64,000 bases of DNA from positions 1,178,001 to 1,242,000 of the forward strand of contig NZ_CP012150.1 of assembly GCF_001187505.1 (NCBI RefSeq), given 5' to 3'. Position numbers and translations under genes: made by a program. The notes under the pieces are model-generated. The model was not told the DNA's origin and did not search any database. It was given only the letters and a program-made list of their open reading frames with translations. The DNA is from Mycolicibacterium goodii. Lineage in GTDB: Bacteria; Actinomycetota; Actinomycetes; Mycobacteriales; Mycobacteriaceae. This document shows positions 46,892 to 55,429 of this stretch, in pieces (position 1 is the first letter of the stretch; each line of letters opens with the position of its first letter).

Positions 46892-46916
46892 CGCAAGCGC
46901 TTGCGTAAGCGCTTTC
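46892..46916. promoter_or_regulatory. Twin LacI-type operators
   Basis: CGCAAGCGCTTGCG (46892-46905) is a perfect 14-bp palindrome with the LacI-family central CG. A second, weaker site, GTAAGCGCTTTC (46905-46916), has a perfect AAGCGCTT core and its centre 12 bp further on. Both lie upstream of the sugar-binding protein gene in the 211-bp divergent gap to 47039. They should be bound by the operon's own LacI protein. Confidence 0.75.
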
Positions 46917-47038
46917 GCGATATTTTTCCGGAAATTTTCGGTCCTCGTGTGAGCCGGGCTGCGCCGTACGTAACGCCACGGCGGAAAAACGGGCTGTAGG
47001 CCGCCACTGCGTTACGCACGGCGAGTTACCGTCGATCG

Positions 47039-48439
47039 GTGAGGCTGTCCCGGTCGCGCCTTCTGGTGCTCTGCACCGTCGTCGCCGCCGCGGCGTCATC
47101 CTGCGGTCAGCCCGCACCCGCGCCGGATGCCGCGGCTCCGGTCACCATCGCCTCGCCGACCGCGTCCCCGACTCAGGTCACCTCGCCCGTGACGCCGGTG
47201 GATGACTTCTCGGCCGTCGCCCGCCTGGTTGACGACGCCATCGCGGCACGACGGCTGCCGGGTGCGGTGGTCCAGGTCGGCCACGCGGGCAAGATCGTGT
47301 TCCGCGGGGCGTTCGGTTCACGCAAACTCGACGGCGAGCCGGGTTGGGACGGAGCACCGGCACCCGCCGAGCCGATGACCGAGGACACCCTCTTCGACCT
47401 GGCATCCCTGACCAAGAGCATCGCGACGACGACGGCCGTCCTGCAGCTGCACGAGCAGGGCAAGGTCCGCCTCGACGAGCCCGTGCAGACCTACCTGCCG
47501 GACTTCAACCCGACCGCGGATCCCCGCCGCGCCCGGGTGACGTTGCGCATGCTGCTCACCCACACCTCCGGTATCGCAGGCGATCTGAGCCTGGACGGCC
47601 CATGGGGGTTGACCGCCGCCGACAAGGCCGAGGGCATCAAGCGGGCGCTGGGCGCGTGGGTGGTGTTCGAGCCCGGCGCGATGTTCCACTACTCCGACAT
47701 CGGGTTCATCATCCTGGGCGCGCTGGTCGAGAAGATCACCGGAGAACCCCTGGACGGCTACGTGCGCGATCACGTCTTCGCACCGCTCGGCATGTCCGAC
47801 ACGTACTACCTGCCCGTGGCGAAAGCGTGTGGCCCGCACGAGATCCGGGGTAACGCGCTGGTTTTTGATCCGGACGCAGCGCCGGAGCACGACTGCCCGG
47901 CCGACTCCTGGAGCACCGATCTGCTGACCCGCGTCGCACCGACGGCGCTCGACGGGGACACCCCGGGCATCAACCCGCACTTCGGCCTGCCCCTGCGCGG
48001 TACCGTGCACGACCCGACGGCCCGCCGCATGGGCGGGGTGGCCGGTAGCGCCGGGGTGTTCACGACGGTCCACGACCTGGGCCTGTTCGCGCAGGCTTTA
48101 CTTGATCGACGGGCCAACCGCCCCAGCGCTTTTCCGCTGCAGCCTGCCACGGTCGAACTGATGACCACGCCACAGCAGCCCCGCCCCGGACAGGACCTGC
48201 GGGGCCTCGGCTGGGACATCGACACCGCCCATTCGCGACCGCGCGGCACGGTCTTCCCGGTCGGCAGCTTCGGCCACACCGGGTTCACCGGGGTCTCGGT
48301 GTGGCTGGACCCTGGCTCGGACACCTACGTGATCATCCTGGCGAATGTCATCCACCAGCGCGGCGGCCCGCCGATCTCGGCGCTCGCCGGCGAGGTGGCC
48401 ACCGAAGCCGCCCGCGCACTGCATCTCTACGGCACCTGA
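47039..48439 (+). CDS. Serine beta-lactamase-like lipoprotein (class C fold)
   Basis: A 466-residue protein. The signal peptide ends near AAAASSCGQ, a weak lipobox with Cys22. The beta-lactamase (class C/esterase) domain has SLTK (Ser123, Lys126) and YSD (Tyr218, Ser219, Asp220, in place of YxN), with HTG near residue 405. Such proteins are usually peptidases or esterases, not true beta-lactamases. It begins at a GTG. The region between it and the convergent UvrA gene is 63 bp and holds no gene. Confidence 0.84.
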   Translation: MRLSRSRLLVLCTVVAAAASSCGQPAPAPDAAAPVTIASPTASPTQVTSPVTPVDDFSAVARLVDDAIAARRLPGAVVQVGHAGKIVFRGAFGSRKLDGEPGWDGAPAPAEPMTEDTLFDLASLTKSIATTTAVLQLHEQGKVRLDEPVQTYLPDFNPTADPRRARVTLRMLLTHTSGIAGDLSLDGPWGLTAADKAEGIKRALGAWVVFEPGAMFHYSDIGFIILGALVEKITGEPLDGYVRDHVFAPLGMSDTYYLPVAKACGPHEIRGNALVFDPDAAPEHDCPADSWSTDLLTRVAPTALDGDTPGINPHFGLPLRGTVHDPTARRMGGVAGSAGVFTTVHDLGLFAQALLDRRANRPSAFPLQPATVELMTTPQQPRPGQDLRGLGWDIDTAHSRPRGTVFPVGSFGHTGFTGVSVWLDPGSDTYVIILANVIHQRGGPPISALAGEVATEAARALHLYGT

Positions 48440-48502
48440 CTCGGTTGTCCACAGCCCCGCACCACCCTGAACTGCGTCGACAACGAATTACACACATGTT
48501 AT

Positions 48503-51031
48503 TCACAGGGTGAGGCATGCGGCCAGATACGGCGCGGTCCGGCTCTCGGTGCAGGCCGCGACCGCAGCGGGCGTGCCGGCAGCCACCACGGTGCCGCCGT
48601 CGTCCCCTCCGCCCGGCCCGAGGTCGATGACGTGATCCGCCCCGGCCACCACCGACATGTCGTGCTCGGCCACCACCACGGTGTTGCCTGCGTCGACCAG
48701 ACGGTGCAGTTGACGTTCCAGCAGTTCGACATCGGCCGGGTGCAGGCCGGTGGTGGGTTCGTCGAGCACATAGAGGGTGTGGCCGCGTTTGGCGCGCTGC
48801 AACTCGGTGGCCAGCTTGATGCGTTGCGCCTCACCGCCGGACAGTTCGGTGGCCGGCTGCCCCAGCCGCAGGTACCCGAGCCCGACGTCGCGCAGTGTCG
48901 TCAAACTCCTTGCCGCACCGGGCAGATCGGCCAGGAACTCGGCGGCCTCGTCCACCGTCTGCGCGAGAACGTCGGCGATGGTGCGGTCGCGGTAGGTGAC
49001 CTCCAGGGTTTCGTCGGAGTAGCGGGCGCCGCCGCACGCCGGGCAGGTCGCGTACGTGCCGGGAAGGAACAGCAACTCGACCGCCACGAAGCCCTCTCCC
49101 TGACAGGTGGCGCAGCGTCCCTCGGCGACGTTGAACGAGAACCGGCCGGCGCTCCAGCCTCGTTTGCGCGCTTCGGGCGTGTCGGCGAACGCTTTTCGGA
49201 CGGCGTCGAACAACCCGGTGTAGGTCGCGAGGTTGGACCGCGGGGTCCGTCCGATGGGCCGTTGATCCACCGTGACGAGGCGATCGATCATCTCCGCACC
49301 CTCGACCGACACACCCACACTGGCATCGATGTCGATGTCGAGCAGTTCGGTTTCACCGTCACCGGCGTCGTCGGGGATGTCGACGGACTTCCCCAACTGC
49401 CGGGCCATCACGTCGCCGAGCACTTTGCACACCAGCGTCGACTTGCCCGATCCGGACACGCCGGTGACCGCGACGAACGCGCCCAGCGGGATGTCCACGT
49501 CGACGTCGTGCAGGTTGTGGAAGGTGATGCCGCGCAACCGCATCGCGCCTGCGGGTGTTCGCGCCCCTCTCCGAGGCGGCGGCCCGTCGGTGAACAGGTA
49601 CCGCCGGGTGACCGAGGACTCGATGTCGGCGAGGCCCGCGACCGGGCCGCTGTAGAGCACCTCCCCGCCCCACTCCCCCGCGCCGGGACCGACGTCGACC
49701 ACCCAGTCCGCGCGGCGCACCACATCCATGTCGTGTTCGACGACGAACAGCGAATTCCCTGCGCGCCGAAGCCGATCCAGCACATCGAGAAGGGGTTCGG
49801 CGTCGGCGGGATGCAGACCCGCCGACGGTTCGTCGAGCACGTACAGCACCCCGAACAAGCCGGCCCGCAGTTGCGTCGCGAGTCGCAGACGCTGCAGCTC
49901 CCCGGGGGAGACGCTGGGTGTGCGACGGTTCAGGCTCAGGTATCCCAGCCCGAGGTCGACGAGCACCCCGATCCGGGCCACCAGGTCCGCGGCGATCATC
50001 GTCGCGACCTCGGTGTGTTCGCCGGACTCGGTGGACTCGTAGGCCGCGGCGAACTCGGTTCTGGTGGCCGCGAGCGTCAGGACCTCGGCCAGCGTCGTCA
50101 ACGGCAGCGCCACCAGGTCGGCGATGGTTCGGCCCGCGAACGTCACCGCGAGCGCTTCGGGGCGCAGGCCCGAGCCGTCGCAGACGTGACAGTCGACGCT
50201 GTTGACGTACTGCAGCACGCGGCGCCGCATCGCCGCGCTCTGCGAGTTGGCCAGCGTGTGGCGCACATGCCGCTCGGCACTGGAGAAGGTGCCGTTGTAG
50301 TAGTAGTCCGCGGTGACCGGGTGCTGGCTCGGGTCGATCTCGACCGTGGGCTGGTCTTCGGTGAACAGGATCCATTCCCGTTGCCGCTTGGGCAGTTTGC
50401 GCCACGGCTTGTCGATGTCGTAGCCCAGCGTGATGAGGATGTCGCGCAGGTTCTGGCCCTGCCAGGCACCCGGCCACGCCGCCACCGCGCCTTCCCGGAT
50501 GGTCAGTGACGGGTCGGGCACGAGGGTCTGTTCGGTCACCTCGTGGATGCGGCCCAGGCCGTGGCACTCCGGGCACGCCCCGATCGAGGTGTTCGGCGAG
50601 AACGCATCCGAGTCGAGTCGCTCGGTCGCGCCGGGCGGATAGGTACCGGCGCGGGAGAACAGCATGCGCAGCAGGTTCGACAGCGTGGTGACGGTGCCGA
50701 CCGTCGAGCGCGACGTCGCGGTGCCCCGCCGCTGCTGTAAGGCCACCGCCGGCGGCAGGCCGGTGATGTCGTCGACCTTCGGCGCGTCCTGCGGCAACAG
50801 CAATCGGCGGGCGTACGGCGCCACCGACTCGAAGTAGCGGCGCTGCGCCTCGGCGTAGATGGTGCCGAACGCCAGCGAGGACTTGCCGGACCCCGACACC
50901 CCGGTGAACACCACGAACGAATCCCGAGGCGCGGCGACGTCGACGGTCTTGAGGTTGTGGACGCGGGAGGCGTAGACGCGGATGTGCGGGTCGGGTGCAT
51001 GCGTGTCTGGTCCGGCGGTCACCCGCCCCAT
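48503..51031 (-). CDS. Short UvrA-like ABC protein
   Basis: An 842-residue paralogue of UvrA. It has two ABC ATPase cassettes: Walker A GVSGSGKSSLAFG at residues 44-56 and GVSGSGKSTLVCKV in the second half, each with an LSGGEAQR-like or SPGELQRLRLATQ signature, plus a zinc-finger CxxC pair before the last cassette (GRCATCQGEGF; ATCPACGGARY). It is about 100 residues shorter than canonical UvrA and lacks the full UvrB-binding and first zinc-finger inserts, like the UvrA2/DrrC group. It may act in DNA damage response or drug resistance. It starts 3 bp after the DUF385 stop; the GTG at 51022 is an alternative start. Confidence 0.84.
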   Translation of the reverse strand: MGRVTAGPDTHAPDPHIRVYASRVHNLKTVDVAAPRDSFVVFTGVSGSGKSSLAFGTIYAEAQRRYFESVAPYARRLLLPQDAPKVDDITGLPPAVALQQRRGTATSRSTVGTVTTLSNLLRMLFSRAGTYPPGATERLDSDAFSPNTSIGACPECHGLGRIHEVTEQTLVPDPSLTIREGAVAAWPGAWQGQNLRDILITLGYDIDKPWRKLPKRQREWILFTEDQPTVEIDPSQHPVTADYYYNGTFSSAERHVRHTLANSQSAAMRRRVLQYVNSVDCHVCDGSGLRPEALAVTFAGRTIADLVALPLTTLAEVLTLAATRTEFAAAYESTESGEHTEVATMIAADLVARIGVLVDLGLGYLSLNRRTPSVSPGELQRLRLATQLRAGLFGVLYVLDEPSAGLHPADAEPLLDVLDRLRRAGNSLFVVEHDMDVVRRADWVVDVGPGAGEWGGEVLYSGPVAGLADIESSVTRRYLFTDGPPPRRGARTPAGAMRLRGITFHNLHDVDVDIPLGAFVAVTGVSGSGKSTLVCKVLGDVMARQLGKSVDIPDDAGDGETELLDIDIDASVGVSVEGAEMIDRLVTVDQRPIGRTPRSNLATYTGLFDAVRKAFADTPEARKRGWSAGRFSFNVAEGRCATCQGEGFVAVELLFLPGTYATCPACGGARYSDETLEVTYRDRTIADVLAQTVDEAAEFLADLPGAARSLTTLRDVGLGYLRLGQPATELSGGEAQRIKLATELQRAKRGHTLYVLDEPTTGLHPADVELLERQLHRLVDAGNTVVVAEHDMSVVAGADHVIDLGPGGGDDGGTVVAAGTPAAVAACTESRTAPYLAACLTL

Positions 51032-51034
51032 TGT

Positions 51035-51514
51035 TCACGAGTGCGGGCGAGCTCTCCGAAGTTCGAACACCGGGATGATCCGCGCCGGTTTCGGATAGCT
51101 GTCGATGCGCGGACAGAGCTGCACGATCCGGGTGAACAGATCGTCGCGTTCGGCGCCGGTGATCTCCTGTGCCACAGCGCCGTACGCGTCCGTGCCGATC
51201 TCGACATGTACCGCTGGGTGCGCGCGGAGGTTGTGTACCCACGCCGGATTCTGCGGCGCCCCGCCCCGGGTGCCGGCGATGAGAATCCGATCGTCGACGG
51301 TGAAGTACTCCAGGGGTGTCTGACGTCGTTGCCCGGAACGGGCTCCCGTCGTGGTCAGGAGAAGCACGGCGGAGTCCGCGAACGGCCCACCAACTTTCCC
51401 GCCGGTGGCGCGGAACTCCTCGATGACCACGGTGTTGAATTCGTCGAGGATGCCCGGATTCGCCTGTGTCTCTGCATGGGTGGGGATCCGTGGGACACGT
51501 GTTCGTTCAGCCAT
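51035..51514 (-). CDS. Deazaflavin (F420)-dependent nitroreductase-family protein
   Basis: A 159-residue DUF385/Ddn-type protein: FNTVVIEEFRATGGKVGGPFADSAVLLLTTTGARSGQRRQTPLEYF and GAPQNPAWVHNLRAHPAVHVEIG, both hallmarks. The family binds coenzyme F420 and reduces quinones, aflatoxin-like compounds or nitro drugs. It begins at ATG 51514 and is probably co-transcribed with the UvrA-like gene. It is divergent from the XRE regulator. Confidence 0.85.
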   Translation of the reverse strand: MAERTRVPRIPTHAETQANPGILDEFNTVVIEEFRATGGKVGGPFADSAVLLLTTTGARSGQRRQTPLEYFTVDDRILIAGTRGGAPQNPAWVHNLRAHPAVHVEIGTDAYGAVAQEITGAERDDLFTRIVQLCPRIDSYPKPARIIPVFELRRARPHS

Positions 51515-51631
51515 GTGACCACTGTCGACCGGCGCTTCGCCGTCATCCAGTGTCGGCCGTATCCGGCTGTGACCGACGGGGGGTCCGCCAGACCCATGGT
51601 CCGGACCGCACCGGGAGCGTAGAGAGGAGAT

Positions 51632-52540
51632 ATGAGCAAGACCGAACTCGGGGCTTTCCTGCAGGCCCGCCGGGCGGCCGTTCCGCCGAGCGCCGTCGGG
51701 ATCCCGGACACGGGTCGGCGCCGGGTACCCGGGTTGCGGCGCGAGGAAGTCGCCGCTCTGGTGGGGTTGTCCACCGATTACTACGTGCGCCTTGAGCAGG
51801 GCCGCGCCGGACGGCCGTCCGAATCGGTCGTCGAGGCGATCGCGGCGGCCTTGCTGCTCGACGAACCCCAGCGTGAACATCTGCGTCGTCTGGCTCAACC
51901 TGCACGTCGACCGACACGGCCCGCGCCGGACAACGTGGATGCCGCCACCCGCGCCCTGCTCGACACGCTGACGGTGCCCGCGCTGGTGATGACCGCCAAC
52001 ACGCAGGTGATCGGCTGGAACAGCCTGGCCTGTGCGGTGTTCACCGACTTCGGCGGCCGGCCCGCTCGGGAACGCAACACCGCCTGGTTGTTGTTCTGCG
52101 ACGCCGACGTGGCGACCCGGCACCGCAACTGGGAGGCGTCCGCACGTGACACCGTGGGCATGCTGCGGATGGCGGCGGGCCGCAACCCCGACGATCCCGA
52201 CCTGATGGCACTCGTCGGTGACCTGTCGCTGCGCAGTGCGGCATTCCGGCACTACTGGAACGAGCACCACGTGTACGAGAAGTCGACCGGGTTGACGCAA
52301 ATCCGCCATCCGGAGGTCGGCGACCTCGACCTGACCTTCATCGCATGGCGCGCGCCCGCGCCGCCCAACCAGTGCCTCGTCACCTACACACCCGAGGCGG
52401 GGTCGCGTTCGGCCTGGGCGCTGGAACGTTTGCGCCGGGTCCGGGACCGCTCTGCCCGTATTACCGATGCAGAACCCTATCCCCGAGATCGACATCACGG
52501 TCGTGAGAAGCGCTCATCTGCGTTCGGAGGACGACCATGA
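51632..52540 (+). CDS. XRE-family regulator with MmyB-like ligand-binding domain
   Basis: A 302-residue regulator. The N-terminal helix-turn-helix is at about residues 8-75 (RRVPGLRREEVAALVGLSTDYYVRLEQGRAGRPS) and is followed by the MLTR/MmyB-type ligand-binding region (about 105-270, NTAWLLFCDADVATRHRNWE, TFIAWRAPAPPNQCLVTYTPE). MmyB-like proteins may bind fatty acids. It is divergent from the DUF385-uvrA pair and probably regulates it. An AGAGAGGAG-type site precedes the ATG. Confidence 0.86.
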   Translation: MSKTELGAFLQARRAAVPPSAVGIPDTGRRRVPGLRREEVAALVGLSTDYYVRLEQGRAGRPSESVVEAIAAALLLDEPQREHLRRLAQPARRPTRPAPDNVDAATRALLDTLTVPALVMTANTQVIGWNSLACAVFTDFGGRPARERNTAWLLFCDADVATRHRNWEASARDTVGMLRMAAGRNPDDPDLMALVGDLSLRSAAFRHYWNEHHVYEKSTGLTQIRHPEVGDLDLTFIAWRAPAPPNQCLVTYTPEAGSRSAWALERLRRVRDRSARITDAEPYPRDRHHGREKRSSAFGGRP

Positions 52541-52590
52541 CGTCGATCTCGGTGACAGGGTCCGTCACAGAGTTATATGGGAGAGACTGC

Positions 52591-53814
52591 TCAGGCGACC
52601 CGGCCCACGTGCGCGGCGGATTCGCCGATGGTGGCCTCGGCCGCCTCGCCGATCATGGTGCGCAACAACTTCTGGTGCTCGCGCCGCCCCCGCGCGTCTG
52701 CCTTCTCCAGCCCGCCCGGCAGGGTGAGCGCGGCCATGCTGCGCCCGAGGTTCACCGGCAGCCGCAGCAACGGATACCACGGCAACGCATGCGACGGCAG
52801 GCCCAGCGCACGCTGTGTGCGCCGGCCCAGGAAGGCGCTGGTGATCGACAGGTGCTGTGCCCGGGCGAGTCTGCGGCGCAGCCCGGGCAGGGTGTCGTAG
52901 TGCCAGCCCAGCGGGTCCTCGACCATGGGCGCGGCCAGTTGCCTGGAGGACTCGTCGGGCTCGGCCAGGGCCGAGAGCGTGTGCGCCAGTACCCGCACGC
53001 TGTCGCGGAAACTCCCTGGCAGCCAACGGTCTTCGACGCCGATCAGCCATCCGACGTAGCGGGTCAGGTGCGCGACGGCGCTGTACTCCGACGGTGAGAG
53101 CACCACGCCCAGGCCTGCGGCACCCACCGCCGGTGCCACGAGGGCGCCGACGAGCGTCGCGGCCATGTCGGTCTGGTTGACGGGCAGGCCCCACTGGTCG
53201 GCGCGCCAGTCCGGCATCGCCGAGACGTGCCTGCGCACGAAGGAGTGAATCAGGCGGACCCGGATGGTCGACCGGTAGCCGATCCCGAGGTGCTCGAGGC
53301 CCCCTTCGGCGATGACGTCCATGGCCCACTGCATGGTCTCGGCGAACCTCTTGTTGGAGCCCTTCTCCAGCGCACCGGTGCGCAGCAGGGTCTTGTTGAA
53401 GCCGGAGAACTGATAACCGCCCAACAGGGACACGTCGCGGGCGACATACATGCCGTCGGCACCACCGCGGCGCAGGGCACGCTGCCCCGTGCGCACCTTT
53501 TCCATGTCCACCCAGGCAGGTGGGTTCTCATAGGTCTCGAAGAACTCGCGCAGCGGTTCGCCTGCGTCGGGGACACTGGCGATGCCGTCGCGCAGGGCCT
53601 GCTCGAACAGGGGCCGCGTCTGCTCCATCCCGGTGGCCGCCATCCACTCGACCAGGCGGTCCATGGGTTCGTCACCGACGGTGAGCCGTTCTCCGAGCAC
53701 CTGCCACTGTTGCGGTGTCGGGTTGCGAATCGCGAGCGCCGTCGCGATGGCGCGGATGCCGGCCGGGATCGGCCGCGGACGGTCCGGATGGCGCATCGGA
53801 ATCGTCACGCTCAT
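52591..53814 (-). CDS. MpaB/Lcp-like oxygenase (DUF2236)
   Basis: A 407-residue protein of the latex-clearing-protein/MpaB family. It has QWQVLGERLTVGDEPMDRLVEWM, LLGGYQFSGFNKTLLRTGAL and RVRLIHSFVRRHV. Conserved His/Lys residues in this family serve the haem b. Lcp cleaves rubber; MpaB acts in other ring-cleavage routes. No signal peptide is visible, unlike secreted Lcp. GGGGG lies before the ATG. A promoter-like TTGACA(17)TAGCCT sits upstream (53854-53882, minus strand). The substrate is unknown. Confidence 0.82.
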   Translation of the reverse strand: MSVTIPMRHPDRPRPIPAGIRAIATALAIRNPTPQQWQVLGERLTVGDEPMDRLVEWMAATGMEQTRPLFEQALRDGIASVPDAGEPLREFFETYENPPAWVDMEKVRTGQRALRRGGADGMYVARDVSLLGGYQFSGFNKTLLRTGALEKGSNKRFAETMQWAMDVIAEGGLEHLGIGYRSTIRVRLIHSFVRRHVSAMPDWRADQWGLPVNQTDMAATLVGALVAPAVGAAGLGVVLSPSEYSAVAHLTRYVGWLIGVEDRWLPGSFRDSVRVLAHTLSALAEPDESSRQLAAPMVEDPLGWHYDTLPGLRRRLARAQHLSITSAFLGRRTQRALGLPSHALPWYPLLRLPVNLGRSMAALTLPGGLEKADARGRREHQKLLRTMIGEAAEATIGESAAHVGRVA

Positions 53815-53853
53815 CGCGCATCCCCCTAGCGATTTGACAACGGGTGTAGTCAG

Positions 53854-53882
53854 AGGCTAGGTCGATGTGGAACACCTGTCAA
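53854..53882 (-). promoter_or_regulatory. Sigma-A-type promoter of the oxygenase gene
   Basis: On the minus strand TTGACA (53877-53882) is followed after 17 nt by TAGCCT (53854-53859), which fits a mycobacterial housekeeping promoter about 40 bp before the ATG. TTGACA also occurs on the plus strand at 53834-53839, forming an inverted pair with it. Confidence 0.5.
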
Positions 53883-53889
53883 CGAGGGG

Positions 53890-54840
53890 TCATCCAGCGC
53901 CCACCGCCAGCCGAGGGAGCAGCTTCAAAGCGTTGTCACGGTTGACCGCCGCGCCGTCGACGTCCTGGTGATCGTCGAGGTAGGCGTCGAGGTTCTTTGC
54001 GAAGCGCGTCGCGATCTCGGCGGTCGCGTACGGGAAGTCGCTGCCGAACACGATGTGGTCGGGCTCCGCGAACGTCAGCAGCGACGGCAGCGCGGATTCC
54101 GACGCCGACAGCGCGGTGTCGAAGTAGAACTTCCGCAACCCGTCGAGGATCGACTCCACGCTGACGTCAGGATGCTCGATCGGGACGCAGGTCGCGATGC
54201 GTTCGGCAATGAAAGGAACGAATCCTCCTGCGTGCGAGAGGATCACACGGAGGTTGGGGTACCGGTCCAGTGTGCCGTTGAGAACCATGTTGATCGCCGC
54301 GCGCGTGGTGTCGAGCAGGAAATCGGCGAAGTACGCATTGATGCCGGGGATCGAGCCACCGGGCAGGCGCGAGGGGTGCACGAAGACGGTGGCACCGCGG
54401 CGGTTCAGCTCTTCCATCAGCGGGTCGAACCCGCGGTCACCGAGGTAGGTCCCCTCCGAGTTCGCGAGCAGGACGACGCCGTCGGCGTGCAGTTCGTCGA
54501 GGGCGTAGGTCGCCTCCCCGATCGCGCTGTCGACGTTGGGCAGGGTCAGGGTGGCCCAGAATCCGAACCGGTCCGGGGCGGACCGCACCACATCGGCGCA
54601 GAACTCGTTGAGGTCGCGCGCCACGCCGGGACGCCGCGCCGGCTCCGCGGGCTCCACGCCCGGTGTCGTGATGGACATGATCGCGGTCTCGACGCCGATC
54701 GAGTCCATGAGGCGCAGGGCACCGTCGACGCTCCAGTCCGGAGTGGCCCGGCCACCCGCGTCGGCGGTCTGTGCGGCGAGCAGTTCGCGGTACTGCGGCG
54801 GGACCACGTGATGGTGGACGTCAATGCGCGCCTGGCTCAT
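53890..54840 (-). CDS. Amidohydrolase-2 family (ACMSD-like) metal-dependent hydrolase/decarboxylase
   Basis: A 316-residue barrel with HHHVVPPQYRELL at the N-terminus (His-x-His metal site), FVHPSRLPGG, LSHAGGFVPF (third His) and HIVFGSDFPYAT with the catalytic Asp. ACMSD-type enzymes are decarboxylases or hydrolases of aromatic breakdown products. The ATG at 54840 has GAAAGGA 7 nt upstream and is preferred over 54855. It is divergent from a MarR gene. Confidence 0.85.
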   Translation of the reverse strand: MSQARIDVHHHVVPPQYRELLAAQTADAGGRATPDWSVDGALRLMDSIGVETAIMSITTPGVEPAEPARRPGVARDLNEFCADVVRSAPDRFGFWATLTLPNVDSAIGEATYALDELHADGVVLLANSEGTYLGDRGFDPLMEELNRRGATVFVHPSRLPGGSIPGINAYFADFLLDTTRAAINMVLNGTLDRYPNLRVILSHAGGFVPFIAERIATCVPIEHPDVSVESILDGLRKFYFDTALSASESALPSLLTFAEPDHIVFGSDFPYATAEIATRFAKNLDAYLDDHQDVDGAAVNRDNALKLLPRLAVGAG

Positions 54841-54854
54841 GTCACATCCTTTCA

Positions 54855-54882
54855 TTAACTAGTTAACAATTATGTTGTTAAC
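54855..54882. promoter_or_regulatory. MarR-type operator between amidohydrolase and marR
   Basis: TTAACTAGTTAA (54855-54866) is a perfect palindrome. It overlaps a second inverted pair, GTTAAC...GTTAAC, starting at 54862 and 54877 (TTAACAA against TTGTTAA). A related arrangement is found before the DUF1906 gene, so one MarR protein probably binds both. Confidence 0.65.
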
Positions 54883-54908
54883 GGTAGCGCGCCGTAAGCT
54901 TCCTGTCC

Positions 54909-55376
54909 ATGACGGGAAGCGAGGCGACCGCCGGTGCCGGCGTGGAGGAGCTGGCCGAGGCGGCTGACCGGCTGTTCCTCTCCATGCGGCGGGCGCGCGG
55001 CAACCCGACGGCCACCGGCGGGCTTTCACTTGCGCAGCTGTCGCTCCTGGATCCGCTGCTGGTGGCGGAGTCCCTACCGGTCAGCGAGCTCGCGTCCGCA
55101 GCCGGTGTCAGCGCGCCCAACGCAACGCGCATGATCCAGCAGCTCGAGACCAAGGGCTTCGTGCTCCGCGAGCGCTCCGCAGCCGACGAACGCAAGGTCC
55201 TGGTGCGGTTGACCGATACCGGGGCGCGACTGCTCACGCGTCTGCGCGCCAACCGACGGGCCACGCAGTCCAAGGCGCTTGCCGCCTTCACCGAAGAAGA
55301 GCGCATCCAGCTGGCCCGGCAGCTCCAGCGACTCGCCGACATCATCGACGCGGGCGTCGGCCCCAGAGGCAACTGA
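54909..55376 (+). CDS. MarR-family transcriptional regulator
   Basis: A 155-residue winged-helix regulator: LSLAQLSLLDPLLVAESLPVSELASAAGVSAPNATRMIQQLETKGFVLRERSAADERKVLVRLTDTG at about residues 38-105, followed by a helical dimerisation region. It is divergent from the amidohydrolase and has matching GTTAAC inverted sites on both sides of the gene. It likely represses the amidohydrolase, itself and the DUF1906 gene until an aromatic ligand binds. Confidence 0.87.
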   Translation: MTGSEATAGAGVEELAEAADRLFLSMRRARGNPTATGGLSLAQLSLLDPLLVAESLPVSELASAAGVSAPNATRMIQQLETKGFVLRERSAADERKVLVRLTDTGARLLTRLRANRRATQSKALAAFTEEERIQLARQLQRLADIIDAGVGPRGN

Positions 55377-55396
55377 GGTATCGGCGAGCCACATGA

Positions 55397-55420
55397 GTTA
55401 ACAGCAGTCTCGTTGTTAAC
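55397..55420. promoter_or_regulatory. Second MarR-type inverted site
   Basis: GTTAAC (55397-55402) and GTTAAC (55415-55420) repeat the motif seen at 54862-54882, with TTGTTAAC on the right in both. It lies 10 bp before the DUF1906 start, so repression by steric block is plausible. Confidence 0.6.
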
Positions 55421-55429
55421 ATCCGTGCC

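Noticed and set aside
48632..50509. 625-residue plus-strand open frame
   Set aside because: It is antisense to the UvrA-like gene, which has two complete ABC cassettes.
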